Source: Desulfosporosinus cupriresistens (GTDB taxonomy: Bacteria > Bacillota > Desulfitobacteriia > Desulfitobacteriales > Desulfitobacteriaceae). Taken from it: a stretch of 64,000 nt of DNA. The stretch lies in NCBI RefSeq assembly GCF_001707885.1, contig NZ_MASS01000017.1:21821-85820 (forward strand), written 5' to 3'. How positions within the stretch are numbered: the first letter of the stretch is position 1; every line of letters begins with the position of its first letter. Of the stretch, positions 8,307 to 17,030 are shown piece after piece. The position numbers and the translations under genes are program-made. The notes below the pieces were generated by a model. It was not told the DNA's origin and did not search any database. It was given only the letters and a program-made list of their open reading frames with translations.

Positions 8307-9307
8307 TAGAGAACGTGCACTGCTCCCTTAATGAGCATCTTTCTTAGCACCTCTTTATCTACGCCTTGGCCTAAGGCAATGCTTAAAAATAATCGTGCCT
8401 TTTCTGTCGACAAATCCGCCGAAAACCAAGCCCCAACTCTTTCTAGGTCTGCCCCACCACCTGGATATCCATAGACTGGGGCGGTGCGTCCAAAAAAACA
8501 ACGAGAAGTAATAACGACGGGAATGCCTTTAGCCACAATATCTGAAATCGCCTCTATGAGTTGGGGCGGTAAATTTCCGCGGCCGAAGGCTTCTATTACA
8601 AATGCTTCAGTTTCATCTTGAACCATTGCCCTTATAATATTTGAAGGCATACCCGTATAAGCCTTACAAATAGCGACCTTGGCTAACGCTTTAGGAACTC
8701 CAAGCTTGATGGTTTGTTCTGCTTTACGATGCCAAATAACCTCCCCCGTGTCAATACTTCCTAAGGCTCCTATATCTCCAGAATGGAAAGCATCCACATG
8801 ACTGGTATGCAATTTACGCACATCACGTGCGGCATGAATTTGCTCATTGAGTGCAATGACGACTCCTCGATTGACAGCCAGAGGATCCAGTGCTATACGC
8901 ATTGCATTATGTAAATTACGCGGACCATCTGAATCACTCTCTGAAGCATCTCTTTGAGAAGCAGTAAGAATAATAGGCCGAGAGTCTTTGATGGCAACGT
9001 CCAGGAAATAAGCTGTTTCTTCGAGAGTATCTGTCCCATGGGTAATAATTATGCCTTTTAATAAAGGATCAAGTGAAAAATGCCGCTCAACTTCCCTGGC
9101 TAATGCTCTCATATGATCGGGGTCTATATTGCAGCTGGCCACATTGCTGAAATCGCAGATTTCCCAATCTGCTTCCTGCGAAAGCTCTGGTAAGCTCTCG
9201 ATTAATTCATGACCGCTCACAGCAGGTACCACTTTTCCTGCTGCATCTTTTCGCATGGCGATAGTCCCACCGGTAGCAATAAGAAGTACTTTTTCCGTCT
9301 TACTCAC
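8306..9307 (-). CDS. ansA: L-asparaginase (type I/II amidohydrolase)
   Basis: A 333-residue asparaginase. The nucleophilic Thr motif ATGGTIA is at 11-17 and the second catalytic Thr lies in HGTDT at 90-94; NEQIHAARDVRKLHTSHVDAF and GYPGGGAD are also family segments. It hydrolyses asparagine to aspartate and ammonia. No signal peptide is visible, so it is probably cytosolic. The start is GTG at 9307; GAAGGGGG is only one base upstream, so a start a few codons later is possible. The stop codon is immediately followed by a dispersed repeat. Confidence 0.92.
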   Translation of the reverse strand: MSKTEKVLLIATGGTIAMRKDAAGKVVPAVSGHELIESLPELSQEADWEICDFSNVASCNIDPDHMRALAREVERHFSLDPLLKGIIITHGTDTLEETAYFLDVAIKDSRPIILTASQRDASESDSDGPRNLHNAMRIALDPLAVNRGVVIALNEQIHAARDVRKLHTSHVDAFHSGDIGALGSIDTGEVIWHRKAEQTIKLGVPKALAKVAICKAYTGMPSNIIRAMVQDETEAFVIEAFGRGNLPPQLIEAISDIVAKGIPVVITSRCFFGRTAPVYGYPGGGADLERVGAWFSADLSTEKARLFLSIALGQGVDKEVLRKMLIKGAVHVL

Positions 9308-9494
9308 ACCCCCTTCACCAAACCTATTCCTAAATCTATTAAAGACTGCTGCAGCCTAACAATATAAAAAGGTTTTGTTATGTTCATCGACATCTCTCCA
9401 TTTACCTTATTTTACCTTATAAAAAGGAAAATTAATTAATCTTCCTTCTCATATCTTATCCTAGGAGTATTTTCCACATGAGGAGGAGTTCTGT

Positions 9495-10475
9495 TTGAAT
9501 CCAAATTGGACACCCATGGCACGACGACTTGTCGAGAAACGATTATGGCTACTCGGGTATATTTCCGAGGATTATCAGGACGATTTGCGTGCAATTGACT
9601 CACTTCGACAACAAAGTTCCCACATTGATACCTATGCTGACTTTGCCTTTCAAGTTCAGCCCGATGGTAAGTTCGCTGGTCAAATTAATCAACTCGCCCT
9701 TCAAGAGGCTCTAACACGAAACATTGCCCCCCTCATTCTATTCCATAATTTTAACGGAAAAACCTTTGATCCTCAACCCTTACGTTCTGTCTTGTCTTCC
9801 ACCGCTTCTCAGCGGGATTGCATACGTCATATGATAAATCTGCTCCCTCCCACGGCAGCGGGGGTTCATGTTGATTTTGAAGGCCTAGAAGCCCCTTACC
9901 GAATTCCATTTCTAGCCTTTCTAGAATCCCTAAAGGCGACATTACATGACCAGGGTATGCTTTTAACCATTGCAATCCCTGCAAAACGGTCCGAGGGGGA
10001 AGCACCCGGCTATGATTTTGCTGGCATAGGGCGGTTATGTGATTCAATTACTCTGATGACCTATGACCAGCATTTTGCGGGAGGTTCACCCGGGCCCATC
10101 GCCAGTTTACCTTGGATGACAGAGACACTTGACTATGCCATCCGCTATATTCCACACGAAAAACTACTATTGGGGATTCCTGTATATGGGTACGATTGGT
10201 CCAATGAATTGACACGTATTGTACCAATGCGTGCTGTTCCAGAGTTAGTAGCCCGAACCAACGCACGCATACTTTGGTCTGACCCCGCTGTAGAACCCTA
10301 TTTCTATTATTGGCGAGGACGCCTTAAACATACTGTATGGTATGAAAATGAACTTTCTGCAAAGATTCGCCTTGGTTTTGTCAAGAGTTATCGGTTACGG
10401 GGCATTGCCATATGGCGCCTTGGTTATGAAACAAGTCGTTTCTGGCAAGAGGTAACGGGCAAACTCAAAAGATAA
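9495..10475 (+). CDS. GH18-family glycoside hydrolase, spore-cortex type
   Basis: A 326-residue GH18 catalytic domain. The active-site strand reads GVHVDFEG with D127 and E129 kept, and the later strand motifs LMTYDQH, LLLGIPVYGYDW and GIAIWRLGYE are present. The distal positions of the DxxDxDxE motif are replaced by A and H. Homologues of this type (YaaH/SleL-like) act on N-acetylglucosaminyl bonds of spore peptidoglycan. No LysM repeats and no signal peptide are seen, unlike full-length SleL. TTG at 9495 is preceded by AGGAGGAG. Confidence 0.8.
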   Translation: MNPNWTPMARRLVEKRLWLLGYISEDYQDDLRAIDSLRQQSSHIDTYADFAFQVQPDGKFAGQINQLALQEALTRNIAPLILFHNFNGKTFDPQPLRSVLSSTASQRDCIRHMINLLPPTAAGVHVDFEGLEAPYRIPFLAFLESLKATLHDQGMLLTIAIPAKRSEGEAPGYDFAGIGRLCDSITLMTYDQHFAGGSPGPIASLPWMTETLDYAIRYIPHEKLLLGIPVYGYDWSNELTRIVPMRAVPELVARTNARILWSDPAVEPYFYYWRGRLKHTVWYENELSAKIRLGFVKSYRLRGIAIWRLGYETSRFWQEVTGKLKR

Positions 10476-10500
10476 TTTAACTTCCTTGGGAAAATTAAGT

Positions 10501-10527
10501 AGAGCATCTTGAGAGGATGCTCTTTTC
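10501..10527 (+). terminator. Terminator after the GH18 gene
   Basis: AGAGCATC at 10501-10508 pairs with GATGCTCT at 10516-10523 and is followed by TTTTC, 26 bp past the stop codon. Confidence 0.85.
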
Positions 10528-10605
10528 TAATAACTACTTGTTCTTTAGTCAATTAACCCTTATCATAAAAATTAATAACAAAATATAGAGGGGTTGAAAA
10601 AAATT

Positions 10606-10884
10606 ATGTATGAACTTAACAACCATACGAAAATTGTTGTCTATCAATCGCTCCAAGATTATCTTCAAAACAACAAAATATCTTGCTCATGTGAACGTTG
10701 TAAGGCTGATATTATGGCATTTGCTTTGAATCGTTTACCACCCCGCTATTATGTTTCTTCACGTGGCGAAATTATGACGCAATGGGAATCTCATGCCCTT
10801 CCAGACCAAGCGCGTGTAATGGCTGAGGTTGTCCGAGCCGCTCAACATGTCATTGCTTCACCCTCACACTCATTAGATGACTAA
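10606..10884 (+). CDS. ComFB-family protein
   Basis: A 92-residue protein matching the late competence protein ComFB family: CSCERCKADIMAFALNRLPPRYYVS contains the CxCxxC metal site and the diagnostic ALNRLPPRY. ComFB-like domains have recently been linked to cyclic-dinucleotide binding in other phyla; in Firmicutes the role is unclear. The frame opens at TTG 10594, but GAGGGG touches that codon, so I prefer ATG at 10606. It is convergent with an overlooked small membrane protein. Confidence 0.85.
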   Translation: MYELNNHTKIVVYQSLQDYLQNNKISCSCERCKADIMAFALNRLPPRYYVSSRGEIMTQWESHALPDQARVMAEVVRAAQHVIASPSHSLDD

Positions 10885-10891
10885 AATACAG

Positions 10892-11011
10892 TTAACTCGC
10901 ATTTATAATGATGATGACCACCAATACGGCCACTATAAATAACGCCAATACCCGAAAAGGGGTATTGATGACTTGTCGCATACTAACAAAAGTCAATTCA
11001 ATGCCAATCAT
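10892..11011 (-). CDS. Small single-pass membrane protein, 39 residues
   Basis: On the minus strand an ATG at 11011 opens a 39-codon frame ending in TAA at 10892. AGGAGG lies exactly seven bases before the ATG. The sequence starts MIGIELTFVSMRQVINTPFR and ends with one strongly hydrophobic helix rich in Val, Ile and Leu, then NAS. The length, clear ribosome site and one helix resemble small spore or membrane regulatory proteins. I recognise no family. Its stop is seven bases from the comFB stop. Confidence 0.6.
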   Translation of the reverse strand: MIGIELTFVSMRQVINTPFRVLALFIVAVLVVIIIINAS

Positions 11012-11154
11012 ACCCTAACCTCCTCACCCTTTATTAGAATATGGTGATTATTGGTATGCTGTGAGGCTATGGAGTCTGATTTCAATTACATTATTTTTTG
11101 ATTGACCGGAAAAGCTGGTTTAGTGAAACTCAAATCAGAAATGAGGAGCAATAC

Positions 11155-11829
11155 GTGCTTAAACCTGAAGAACTTCTCCGTTTTTCTCTATTTTCATCTT
11201 TAACCGCTGAGGATGTCGCTCCCCTGGTCCCTCATTTACATGAGCGTCGTTACCGTCGTGGGCAACTATTGTTTGTTGAGGGAGAGATTGGTTCTTCCGT
11301 TTATTTTGTTATTTCTGGACAAATCAAGCTCAGTAAATCAACCCTCGGGGGCGATGAACAAATTCTCGATTGGTGCGGTCCCTATGATTGTTTCTCTGAG
11401 GTCCTGCTTCTTGAAACGGGATCATATCCTGCCACAGCCCAAGTCCTTCAAGACAGCCTCCTATTAGTCCTACATAATGACGTCATGCCCCGTATTCTAG
11501 AGACTAACCCCGCTCTCTCTGTAGCCCTCATTCGCACACTGAGTCGACGATTAAGACTTGCCCAAGAGTTCATACGGATCCTAACAAACCGTTCTACCGC
11601 TGGAATTCTTGCCGCCCTGTTTCTTCGCCTGGCGCAACCTTCCCTTAAACCCGGAAATCCTATTTATGTAGATGCGTCTCTCACTCATCGGGATCTAGCC
11701 AGCATGATTGGTACGTCTCGCGAATGTGTCAACCGTGCCATTAACGGTTGGAAAAAATCCGGAATCTTAAAACTGGTCGATGATCGATTGGAAATTATTA
11801 AGCCCTATGAATTAGCCGAATGGCCTTAA
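11155..11829 (+). CDS. Crp/Fnr-family transcriptional regulator
   Basis: A 224-residue regulator with an N-terminal cyclic-nucleotide-binding-like barrel (RRGQLLFVEGEIGSSVYFVI) and a C-terminal winged helix with LTHRDLASMIGTSRECVNRA as the helix-turn-helix. No CxxC iron-sulfur cysteines of Fnr are present, so the ligand is unknown. I chose GTG at 11155 because GAGGAG lies six bases before it; the frame opens at TTG 11098 with no ribosome site. Related proteins in Desulfitobacterium control organohalide or other anaerobic respiration, but no such target is adjacent here. Its end overlaps the convergent neighbour by four bases. Confidence 0.87.
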   Translation: MLKPEELLRFSLFSSLTAEDVAPLVPHLHERRYRRGQLLFVEGEIGSSVYFVISGQIKLSKSTLGGDEQILDWCGPYDCFSEVLLLETGSYPATAQVLQDSLLLVLHNDVMPRILETNPALSVALIRTLSRRLRLAQEFIRILTNRSTAGILAALFLRLAQPSLKPGNPIYVDASLTHRDLASMIGTSRECVNRAINGWKKSGILKLVDDRLEIIKPYELAEWP

Positions 11830-12683
11830 TTAAACCCCATCATAATGGAGCTTTCAGGTCTTTCCAGTTGATTTATTATGTGCCAGCACTCTTCCCAACC
11901 TATTGTCAACTGACGCCGCCAGAAAACCATAGCTGCACGCGTCTTTTCACCCGCTCGTTCATTAAGCATGCTTTGGTTTGGCGTTTTTCCCCCCCACGCT
12001 TTAACCCATTCCTGATAACATTGAATCAGTTCAGTCGATTTCCTTAAATATCGAATAGAAAAAATACACGCCAACCAGTGGATGACCTCATCCTCCCCTC
12101 CTCGAGCATATACTTGCCCATCTAAATCTGCTCCAGTGATCAAAAGGAGCAAAAACAAGAAATGAACGCGTACAGCTTGTCGCAATGACTCAGGATTCAA
12201 TTGGAGGATTTCTGCAAACCGACCTAAAGGCTTAAGAAAGAGTTTCACACAGGGATCACGATAAGTAAAAATTCCAAAAGCAGTCAGTGGGATTGGAAAA
12301 ACATCCTCTAAGCCGCTTTCTTGTAATTGACCTACTAATTCTCGTTCAGCTTGAACCAAACGTTGTTCTCTTATTAACAGTTGGTCTTTTGTTTCGTTTA
12401 GGAACAATTCTGCGTCTTTAGGACGTTCGGGAAGAAAATCCGCCCATTCACGTAATCGTGAGCGTCGTGGCATTAGTATATCAATTAAAGATCCTGTTTC
12501 TTGATGCAGCAGTTTGAATCCCTGGCGTACGCGCTCAGGGTCGCGATATAAGCCTCTCATTAACTTTTCTGCTGCATGGGGAATTTCCACGGATTCCTCA
12601 AACCGTATTATCGCTTCTCCGTTTCTCTCTGGAAACTTAAGTCCCATAGCCTGCTCAATATCTAGTCGCAATGAAGACACCAC
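11826..12683 (-). CDS. Hypothetical protein, 285 residues
   Basis: I do not recognise this protein. It is soluble, rich in charged residues and Leu, with a possible coiled coil around KDQLLIREQRLVQAERELVG (about residues 99-118) and several aromatic residues near the end (WKW-like segments such as GWEECWHII). There is no signal peptide; one short hydrophobic run FLFLLLLITG lies in the middle. GTG GTG at 12683 follows a GGGGGG ribosome site; either GTG may be used. It is convergent with the Crp/Fnr gene and divergent from the helicase gene. Confidence 0.7.
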   Translation of the reverse strand: MVSSLRLDIEQAMGLKFPERNGEAIIRFEESVEIPHAAEKLMRGLYRDPERVRQGFKLLHQETGSLIDILMPRRSRLREWADFLPERPKDAELFLNETKDQLLIREQRLVQAERELVGQLQESGLEDVFPIPLTAFGIFTYRDPCVKLFLKPLGRFAEILQLNPESLRQAVRVHFLFLLLLITGADLDGQVYARGGEDEVIHWLACIFSIRYLRKSTELIQCYQEWVKAWGGKTPNQSMLNERAGEKTRAAMVFWRRQLTIGWEECWHIINQLERPESSIMMGFN

Positions 12684-12820
12684 TGATCCCCCCTTAGCCT
12701 TGTCGCTTGTTTCATCTTATGGATTGTGGTGATCATTCAGACCATTTCCGGCTTAAAGTTGACCATTAATCTCCGCTTTGTTAAAATAAGTAAAATGACA
12801 TCAGAAACGAGCTGACTAAC

Positions 12821-15070
12821 ATGTCTAAGCGCACCTATCATGAGTTCACTCTCGACGCTTTTCAAGAAGAGGCACTGGATGCCATTGATGCCGGGAAATC
12901 CGTCATTGTAGCTGCACCTACAGGTACCGGAAAGACGCTTGTTGCAGATTATTTAATTGAAAAAGCCATGAATGAGCATTTAAGAGTTATCTACACTGCC
13001 CCTATTAAAGCGTTAAGCAATCAAAAATATAGGGACTTCAAAAAACAGTTTGGAGAAGATGCAGTAGGCATCATGACTGGCGATGTTGTTCTAAACCCAA
13101 CTGCCCCTCTACTCATCATGACGACAGAAGTTTTCCGCAACCAGGTCATCACGGAAGACCCTAATCTCGAATTTATATCTCATATAGTTTTTGATGAAAT
13201 TCATTGGCTAAATGATGAGGAACGAGGAACTGTCTGGGAAGAGTCAATTATTCTCGCGCCCGCGAAAATGAAAATTCTTGGGTTAAGTGCAACAATCGCT
13301 AATGCCCAGCATTTAGTCGATTGGATCAAATCCATCCGGCATGAAGATGTTGCTCTAATCGAAGAATCCAAGCGGGTTGTCCCTTTAGAGTATTTTTACT
13401 ATACCAAAGACACTGGCCTAGTAAATTATGATCAGCTTTGGCATTACTATCGCCAGAAACTAAAGGACCGTATTAATGATGAAAACCCCTTTAGCCCAAC
13501 CACTCATTTAGACCTCATCCGCACAATTCAGCGTGACCATCTCCCGGCGCTTTTTTTTGTCTTTAGCCGAAAACAGTGTGCCTTAAAAGCTATGGAATTG
13601 GCTACACTTGCCAACTATTTAAAATCTCCAGAACGCCGAACTGTTGAAGAAAAATTCTTTCAACAGTTCGGTCCAGAGGCTGACTGGTCGTCTTCGACAC
13701 GTCAGCTTAAGCGTTTATGTTCTAAAGGGATCGCCTATCATCACGCTGGTTTGCTTCCATCCCAAAAAGTAATTGTCGAAGAGCTCTTCCTAGAACGGCT
13801 AATTAAGGTGCTTTATTGCACAGAAACATTTAGTGTCGGAATTAATTATCCCGTCAAAGCTGTTTGTTTCGACTCACTCAATAAATATGATGGACGCAAT
13901 TTTCGTGCGCTTGCGAATCATGAGTTTTTCCAGATGTCCGGTCGTGCCGGACGGCGCGGTCTTGATAAAAAGGGGTTTTCATTTGCCCTTGTCGATTTAG
14001 CTTATATGGAAAAAAGTCCGCCCCCAAAATTCCAGTTAAATCGGCTTGAGCCACTTACCAGCCAATTTCGACTGACCTACAATACAGTACTTAACCTTAC
14101 TGCAACCCTAACGCAAGAACAAATTGAAATCTACTTTCAAAAAAGTTTTGCAGCCTATAGCTACCGATTGAGCTCGGATCAACTTCACAACGAATTAATT
14201 CAGATTCAGCAACAACTCAAAGGAGCCCAACATCAACTCTGTGAAGCGGTAGGTTCATTTAACTGTCCTTTAAAGCACCATCCTAAACGCAAGGAATTAG
14301 AAAGACTCCGGAAAACGTATAAGGCTCTGGGGCCTCGAAAGCAGTCCCGCGTATACGGACGAGAGATGGCCCGTAAAATTCGCTCCTGGGAAAAGTTGTT
14401 ATCTCAATCTCCGAAGAGTTGCCCCTCTGGGCGACAGGAGAGCTGCAAAGATCAAAGCAAATCCTATTTAGCGATACAACAACGGCATAAAGATCTTCAA
14501 GCCGCCTTAGCGAGCCTTCCCGAGGAAAATGCCTTTCTTCATGAATTTGAATATAAAAAGAATCACCTCCGCCAAATAGGGTATTTACGCGGAGATGAAC
14601 TTTTGCCTCGAGGTACATGTGCTAGTCATATTTATGTCCAAGAGCTATTAGTTACCGAACTTATTTACTCAGATGTGTTCTCTCAAATTGATGACGATCA
14701 GCTGAACGCCTTGCTTTCAAGCATCGACTTTGAAGCAAGAAAAAATGATATGTTTCAACGTGCTACTGTCTTCGATTCAGCTCCCGTCAAAGAGATCTGT
14801 GAATACATCCAAAGTATTTGTGGTCAAGATGCCATTAGATACGACCCACGAGTTGCCGGAATTACCTATGCCTGGAGTCAGGGCCAAACATTTGTTGAAG
14901 TTCAAGCTTTGTGTAACCTTGATGAAGGTGATATCATTAGCGTTTTTCGACGAACCATTGATCTCATGCGCCAGATGCGGGAGGCCGTAAGCGATACAGC
15001 CCTACGAGCTCGGCTAAAAGTATGCATGGAAAAACTTGATCGAGATGAAGCGGCTATAATGGAACTTTAG
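12821..15070 (+). CDS. Ski2/Mtr4-like DExH-box RNA helicase
   Basis: A 749-residue superfamily 2 helicase. Motif I APTGTGKT is at 32-39, motif II DEIH at 125-128, motif III SAT in LGLSATIANAQ, and motif VI QMSGRAGRRG. The spacing and FVFSRKQC segment fit the Ski2/Mtr4 group rather than DEAD-box proteins. A long helical insertion with Cys residues follows, then a C-terminal helical domain ending RARLKVCMEKLDRD. Such bacterial proteins are thought to unwind RNA, perhaps for turnover, but few have been tested. ATG at 12821 has no strong ribosome site (CTGACTAAC). Confidence 0.88.
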   Translation: MSKRTYHEFTLDAFQEEALDAIDAGKSVIVAAPTGTGKTLVADYLIEKAMNEHLRVIYTAPIKALSNQKYRDFKKQFGEDAVGIMTGDVVLNPTAPLLIMTTEVFRNQVITEDPNLEFISHIVFDEIHWLNDEERGTVWEESIILAPAKMKILGLSATIANAQHLVDWIKSIRHEDVALIEESKRVVPLEYFYYTKDTGLVNYDQLWHYYRQKLKDRINDENPFSPTTHLDLIRTIQRDHLPALFFVFSRKQCALKAMELATLANYLKSPERRTVEEKFFQQFGPEADWSSSTRQLKRLCSKGIAYHHAGLLPSQKVIVEELFLERLIKVLYCTETFSVGINYPVKAVCFDSLNKYDGRNFRALANHEFFQMSGRAGRRGLDKKGFSFALVDLAYMEKSPPPKFQLNRLEPLTSQFRLTYNTVLNLTATLTQEQIEIYFQKSFAAYSYRLSSDQLHNELIQIQQQLKGAQHQLCEAVGSFNCPLKHHPKRKELERLRKTYKALGPRKQSRVYGREMARKIRSWEKLLSQSPKSCPSGRQESCKDQSKSYLAIQQRHKDLQAALASLPEENAFLHEFEYKKNHLRQIGYLRGDELLPRGTCASHIYVQELLVTELIYSDVFSQIDDDQLNALLSSIDFEARKNDMFQRATVFDSAPVKEICEYIQSICGQDAIRYDPRVAGITYAWSQGQTFVEVQALCNLDEGDIISVFRRTIDLMRQMREAVSDTALRARLKVCMEKLDRDEAAIMEL

Positions 15071-15120
15071 GAATAAGGAAATTTAGCTGCTTCAATAGGC
15101 TCAACCTTATGAAAAGAAGG

Positions 15121-15168
15121 GACCGCTGACCGTGTTGGCAATAAATTATGCTTTCGAACTAGCAAAAC
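15121..15168 (+). repeat. Possible decayed dispersed-repeat fragment
   Basis: AAATTATGCTTTCGAACTAG resembles the right-hand end of the dispersed repeat (TTATGCTTTCTGACTAGTAT), and GGACCGCTGACC nearby resembles part of the copy at 32508. Only a weak match. Confidence 0.35.
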
Positions 15169-15175
15169 CGGCAAA

Positions 15176-15215
15176 ACAGAAGGGAAAAGCTCTTTTAATA
15201 GCTTTTCCCTTCTGT
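15176..15215 (+). terminator. Terminator between helicase and rubredoxin genes
   Basis: A 16-bp perfect stem (15176-15191 and 15200-15215) with an eight-base loop is followed by AACTTTTGG. It lies between convergent genes and can serve either strand. Confidence 0.75.
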
Positions 15216-15265
15216 AACTTTTGGCCCACAACGCCTTATCAAGGACAGCATAATGTATGTGCTAG

Positions 15266-15427
15266 TTACGCTTGAACCTCAAACTCACTTTTGCTTACTC
15301 CACAGAGTGGACAAACCCAATCATCTGGAATATCCTCGAAAGCCGTACCCGGAGCAATTCCTGAATCAGGATCTCCAACCTCAGGATCATAAACATAACC
15401 ACAAGCCGTGCAAACATACTTTTTCAT
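15266..15427 (-). CDS. Rubredoxin
   Basis: A 53-residue rubredoxin, read on the minus strand from ATG at 15427. It has both knuckles, CTACGY (Cys 6 and 9) and CPLCGV (Cys 39 and 42), and GVAP-like and DDWVCP spacing typical of the family. It binds one iron with four cysteines and passes single electrons, usually to oxygen- or superoxide-detoxifying enzymes in anaerobes. GGAGG precedes the ATG. A perfect 34-bp palindrome overlaps its promoter, pointing to tight regulation. Confidence 0.96.
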   Translation of the reverse strand: MKKYVCTACGYVYDPEVGDPDSGIAPGTAFEDIPDDWVCPLCGVSKSEFEVQA

Positions 15428-15446
15428 AAAAACGCCTCCATCCATA

Positions 15447-15507
15447 AATAGTATTAGTTTAGATTTAAACTAATACTATTTTAGCATCTTTAATATATTT
15501 TAGCCAA
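15447..15507 (-). promoter_or_regulatory. Rubredoxin promoter with overlapping 34-bp palindrome
   Basis: On the minus strand TTGGCT (15502-15507) and TAAAAT (15478-15483) are spaced 18 bp. A perfect inverted repeat of 15-bp arms (15447-15461 and 15466-15480, outer bases AATAGTATTAG) with a GATT centre overlaps the -10 by three bases and runs over the predicted start site. It could be a repressor operator or a 5' hairpin of the mRNA. Confidence 0.6.
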
Positions 15508-15524
15508 TTAAATCTAAATAATTA

Positions 15525-15980
15525 TTATCTTAAGGTACCCTTATACAAAGAAATATTATAATTCTTCAAGACATAGCAACAAAAATTCTCAACACAATGA
15601 CACTGTTCCGTATGATCACAAAAACCCACCTCGAGTTTCCCAATTAAATGGTGATGCAAAATATGTACATTTACATATAGGTGATTTACCCGCTCGCTCA
15701 CTAGTAGATAGTACCGAGTCGCGAAATAAAACAGCACGATCATAGCAATAATTATGATTATCCGGATACCTGGCAAGAACCAAGGAATCAACAAACTACC
15801 TAACCCAAGAAGAAAAATAACAATTATCGCGATTGTTTCTTGTAGTTTAGCGTTTTTCCACTCTTTATATCGACCAAGAAATTCATAGAATAACAAAGCC
15901 ATACGCACTGAAGGGGCCGGCAGCTCTACGAGACTTGCCGTTTTGTTTAGTACGGGGTGGCAAAGTATTCCCACGCTCAT
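15525..15980 (-). CDS. Hypothetical membrane protein with C-terminal His/Cys cluster
   Basis: A 151-residue protein. Two adjacent hydrophobic segments (about residues 47-68 and 70-90) form a probable hairpin. The C-terminal 50 residues hold many His and Cys (HILHHHLIG, CDHTEQCHCVENFCC), a possible metal or redox site. I do not recognise the family. AAGGGAAGG lies right before the ATG at 15980; a GTG two codons later has better spacing. Its stop is 18 bp before the HAD gene's reading direction neighbour at 15999, so the HAD gene and this one are likely one transcript (HAD first). Confidence 0.65.
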   Translation of the reverse strand: MSVGILCHPVLNKTASLVELPAPSVRMALLFYEFLGRYKEWKNAKLQETIAIIVIFLLGLGSLLIPWFLPGIRIIIIIAMIVLFYFATRYYLLVSERVNHLYVNVHILHHHLIGKLEVGFCDHTEQCHCVENFCCYVLKNYNISLYKGTLR

Positions 15981-15998
15981 CCTTCCCTTCTGAGGTGC

Positions 15999-16691
15999 TT
16001 ATAAATTCCCTTGACTTATTAGACGGAAAAGATCGTCGAGCTGACCTACATAATCTGTCTCCACCTCAGATTCTAAAGTTCCCATAAAAAAAAGTTTCAT
16101 CCCTAGTTCCCGACAGATTATATCTTCTATATGTTCACTGACTAATAAACAACTATCCGTTTTAACACCAAGACTTTCGGCAACTTCTCTAAAAAAACCA
16201 AGATGTGGTTTACAATAATGAAAGGTATCTAAGGCAGGAATAACTTTAAAATGTTCTGGAGTAAGCCCGGCCCAGCGAACCTGTTCTTGCATAGCAGTTA
16301 ACGGTAACAATGGACTCGATCCAACAGCCGTTAAAAAACCTTGTTGTATAGCATACTCAACGACTTTAACCCCGAGAGGAATAGTCTGAATCAGGCAACG
16401 CAACGTAGGAAAATCGGATTCGTAAAACTCCTCAAAAATTGGTCGCAGTGTTTGGAATGACTGACCAGTGGCTTTACTGAAGTCATCGTAAAATGTCTGC
16501 ATATTAGTTTGCCCCGGTTTGGGTTCATTTTTCATAATCTCCAGCGATTTTAATAGTTGTTTAGAAAGCTTATCAGGGGAGATAAGGTGCGCAAAGCGAG
16601 GGGCCAAGATTCCTAGGTAATTCCGCATGAAATCGGCCGCATCTACTTTTGCCAACGTACCCTCTATGTCAAAGAGAATGGCTTGAATCAC
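15999..16691 (-). CDS. HAD-superfamily hydrolase
   Basis: A 230-residue HAD protein. Motif I reads FDIEGTL at 7-13, with Glu in place of the usual second Asp; the same substitution is known in the enolase-phosphatase MtnC branch. Motif II is VGSSP, the Lys is in YCKPHLGFF, and the last acidic motif is SEHIEDI. The large helical cap between residues 20 and 100 puts it in the C1-cap group. The substrate is unknown. The ATG follows TAGGAGGACAGG. It is probably followed in the same transcript by the small membrane protein. Confidence 0.8.
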   Translation of the reverse strand: MIQAILFDIEGTLAKVDAADFMRNYLGILAPRFAHLISPDKLSKQLLKSLEIMKNEPKPGQTNMQTFYDDFSKATGQSFQTLRPIFEEFYESDFPTLRCLIQTIPLGVKVVEYAIQQGFLTAVGSSPLLPLTAMQEQVRWAGLTPEHFKVIPALDTFHYCKPHLGFFREVAESLGVKTDSCLLVSEHIEDIICRELGMKLFFMGTLESEVETDYVGQLDDLFRLISQGNL

Positions 16692-16895
16692 GATCCTGTC
16701 CTCCTATTGAGGTCTCAAACACAGAACTATTCATTGTTCCGGTTCTACACTATATTATTCTCCTTTTCCTTACGAATTCCTCCCAGCGCTTGAGATGTTC
16801 CTTCTTCAACTATAAAAATTCCATCTGGCTGAGCTAAATCCACTACTAATTTGCCCCTTTGTCAAAAATCCAGTCTAAGCCAATGGCATAAAGTG

Positions 16896-16989
16896 TATAA
16901 AGAAAACTTGGCTGGCGCCCGAAGACACTGTCTTCGCACGGATTAGCCCTTCTTGCAGTATATAACGAAGTTTATACTTTCTGATAGTA
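16896..16989 (+). repeat. Dispersed modular repeat, copy B (short form)
   Basis: Starts TATAAAGAAAACTTGGCTGG and ends ATACTTTCTGATAGT, with the CGAAGACACTGTCTTCG hairpin inside. It lacks the long middle module of copy A. It sits in an 800-bp gene-free gap. Confidence 0.8.
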
Positions 16990-16991
16990 AA

Positions 16992-17030
16992 AAAAGGCCT
17001 CAAAGGATTGTTATCCCTTGAGACTTTTTA
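16992..17030. terminator. Probable bidirectional terminator
   Basis: CTCAAAGGAT (16999-17008) pairs with ATCCCTTGAG (17013-17022) with one mismatch; ACTTTTTA follows on the plus strand and a run of seven T follows on the minus strand. On the minus strand it would end transcription coming from ldhH, 460 bp upstream. Confidence 0.65.
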
